A stretch of DNA of 7,930 nucleotides from Thermoplasmata archaeon. Its GTDB lineage: Archaea > Thermoplasmatota > Thermoplasmata > UBA184. Location of the stretch: positions 1 through 7,930 of the forward strand of contig JASHUP010000214.1 in NCBI GenBank assembly GCA_030039915.1, in the 5' to 3' direction. A program made the translations under genes and the position numbers. Shown piece after piece: positions 6,736 to 7,930 of this stretch; position 1 is the stretch's first letter; each line of letters opens with the position of its first letter. The notes below the pieces were generated by a model. It did not search any database, was not told the DNA's origin, and was given only the letters and a program-made list of their open reading frames with translations.

Positions 6736-7536
6736 CTAGACGATTCGGGTGGATCGAAATCCCTTCGGTAGCGGCGGGTAATGCATCCGAAAACCCCGGA
6801 GCGTTCTCACGATCTGTTCGGAAACGATCAGATTCCGGTACCATTTCCGGTCGGCGGGAACGATGTACCACGGAGCCCACCGCGTGCTCGTCCTTGAGAG
6901 GGCGTCCTCGTACGCGGCGAGGTAGGCGTCCCATAATCGTCGCTCTTGAACGTCGCTGTACCGGAACTTCCAGTGTTTCGTCGGATCGGCGAGTCGTTCC
7001 TTGAGTCGACGCTTCTGCTCCCCGCGGCCAACGTGCAGGAAGAACTTGAGAACCGTGGTGCCCTCTTCGGAGAGGTTCCTCTCAAACTCATTGATCGCTC
7101 GGTACCGCCGTTGCCAGGTCGACCTTGGAATCGAGCCGTGGACGCGGGGGACGAGGACATCCTCGTAGTGACTCCGATTGAAGAGGACCATCTCCCCGCG
7201 CGCCGGGGTCTGTCCGTGGACACGCCAGAGAAAGTCATGGTCGAATTCGAGCTCGGTCGGTTTCTTGAACGAGGCGACTCGCACTCCTTGCGGGTTGACG
7301 CCTTTGAACACATGGCGGATCGTGCCGTCTTTCCCCGCGGAGTCCATCCCCTGGAGGACGACGAGCAGCGCGTGGCGGTGCTCGGCGTACAAGAGCTCCT
7401 GGAGTTGTCCGAGTTTCTCCGTAAGACTCTCGAGCGCCTTCCGTCCGTCGTCCTTCGCGCCGTTGAACCCCGAGAGGTCGTCGGTGGCGATCCGGCCGAG
7501 ATGCACCCGGGATCCTGGAGGTACGAAGATCGCCAT
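6736..7536 (-). CDS. ppk2: Polyphosphate kinase 2 family protein (class III-like)
   Basis: A 266-residue cytosolic P-loop kinase that moves phosphate between polyphosphate and nucleotides. Length and layout match the short, single-domain class III enzymes, which in characterised members phosphorylate both nucleoside mono- and diphosphates. Visible motifs are Walker A GMDSAGKD (63-70), the adjacent GTIRHVFKGVNP (71-82), the Walker B-like NRSHYEDV (120-127), an EGTTVLKFFLH strand (158-168), a lid with KERLADP and KHWKF (179-191) and APWYIVPAD (221-229). ATG 7536 is chosen because homology begins there and AAAGGA lies 7 bases upstream; the frame stays open to 7755 but that part is Arg-rich and unlike the family. 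The gene may supply nucleotides for sugar activation in the nearby glycan genes, though such kinases are also common as isolated genes. Class assignment is from sequence resemblance only. Confidence 0.93.
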   Translation of the reverse strand: MAIFVPPGSRVHLGRIATDDLSGFNGAKDDGRKALESLTEKLGQLQELLYAEHRHALLVVLQGMDSAGKDGTIRHVFKGVNPQGVRVASFKKPTELEFDHDFLWRVHGQTPARGEMVLFNRSHYEDVLVPRVHGSIPRSTWQRRYRAINEFERNLSEEGTTVLKFFLHVGRGEQKRRLKERLADPTKHWKFRYSDVQERRLWDAYLAAYEDALSRTSTRWAPWYIVPADRKWYRNLIVSEQIVRTLRGFRMHYPPLPKGFRSTRIV

Positions 7537-7543
7537 CGCCCCG

Positions 7544-7549
7544 TCCTTT
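7544..7549 (-). promoter_or_regulatory. Ribosome binding site of the polyphosphate kinase gene
   Basis: AAAGGA on the minus strand, 7 bases before ATG 7536. It supports the 266-residue form over the longer open frame. Confidence 0.45.
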
Positions 7550-7725
7550 CGCCGTCGCCGCTGCCTTCGGGGCATCCACGGAGCGAGGGTCGGAGAGTCG
7601 ATAGAACCATCGACCCGCGGTCTCGCGCCCTCGAATGCTCGTCCCCCAGGACGTTCGCGCCGGGAGAGCCCCGCTGCCGCGGTGCGAGACCACGCTGTTT
7701 TCTCCTCCCCCCGCATCCGGTGGCC

Positions 7726-7930
7726 ATGCCCGAATCCGACCGGTGCGAGCTCCACGAGGTCGCGATCTTCAGCGGCGAGCGTGGTACCGAAGACCTGCTC
7801 CGTCTGGCTCGAAGCCCGATCGGGGACGAATGCCAGCTCTGCCCGGTCTGTCGGTCCGCTCGGGAGTACGTCGAACTTCGATTGGTCGAGCGATCGGGTC
7901 AGCGGCCGCCTCCGGGAATGAGTACCGACG
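7726..7930 (+). CDS. Partial gene with CxxCxxC cluster, running off the right edge
   Basis: An open frame of 68 codons begins at ATG 7726 (or GTG 7720) and has no stop before the window ends. It is divergent from the polyphosphate kinase gene. The protein starts MPESDRCELHEVAIF and has C7-x2-H10 and then C36, C39 and C42 in DECQLCPVC, which suggests zinc or iron binding. Codons have GC-rich third positions and a balanced amino-acid mix, whereas the other forward frame here is Ser/Arg-rich and looks non-coding. No strong ribosome binding site precedes it. I do not recognise the family; a small zinc-ribbon protein is one possibility. Confidence 0.5.
   Translation, partial: MPESDRCELHEVAIFSGERGTEDLLRLARSPIGDECQLCPVCRSAREYVELRLVERSGQRPPPGMSTD

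Overview
The window is GC-rich and almost fully coding, with two converging gene sets. No rRNA, tRNA, CRISPR array, transposase or integrase was found. The organism is probably an archaeon, perhaps a high-GC Thermoplasmatota-type lineage. This rests on gene style only: a membrane-anchored cupredoxin with N-glycosylation sequons, archaeal-looking glycosyltransferases, and a mix of strong GGAGG Shine-Dalgarno sites with starts that lack one. No phylogenetic marker is present, so a GC-rich bacterium is not excluded.

Left half, plus strand (10-3957): a C-terminally anchored blue-copper-type cupredoxin; a 673-residue protein joining a family 2 glycosyltransferase (GT2) to a winged-helix/nucleotidyltransferase module; and a 408-residue protein joining a nitroreductase-like split-barrel domain to a SAM-dependent methyltransferase. 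Spacing of 22 and 38 bases suggests one operon.

Right half, minus strand, read from 7536 down to 3965: a class III-type polyphosphate kinase 2; a multi-membrane GT-C glycosyltransferase; an unrecognised 76-residue protein with an excellent ribosome binding site; and a second, stand-alone GT2. The two gene sets meet tail to tail with 7 bases between stop codons at 3957/3965. At the right edge a plus-strand gene with a CxxCxxC cluster starts at 7726 and runs out of the window.

Taken together, three glycosyltransferase modules (two cytosolic GT2 and one membrane GT-C), a nucleotidyltransferase domain and a methyltransferase look like a cluster that builds and decorates a surface glycan or glycolipid. 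The GT2 enzymes would work on the cytosolic side with nucleotide sugars. The GT-C enzyme would work outside with a lipid-linked sugar. The nucleotidyltransferase and methyltransferase modules could add phospho- or methyl substituents. The neighbouring sequon-bearing cupredoxin could be a client glycoprotein, but this is inference. The most unusual points are the two domain fusions, which I do not recognise as standard architectures, and the small unknown gene placed between two glycosyltransferases.
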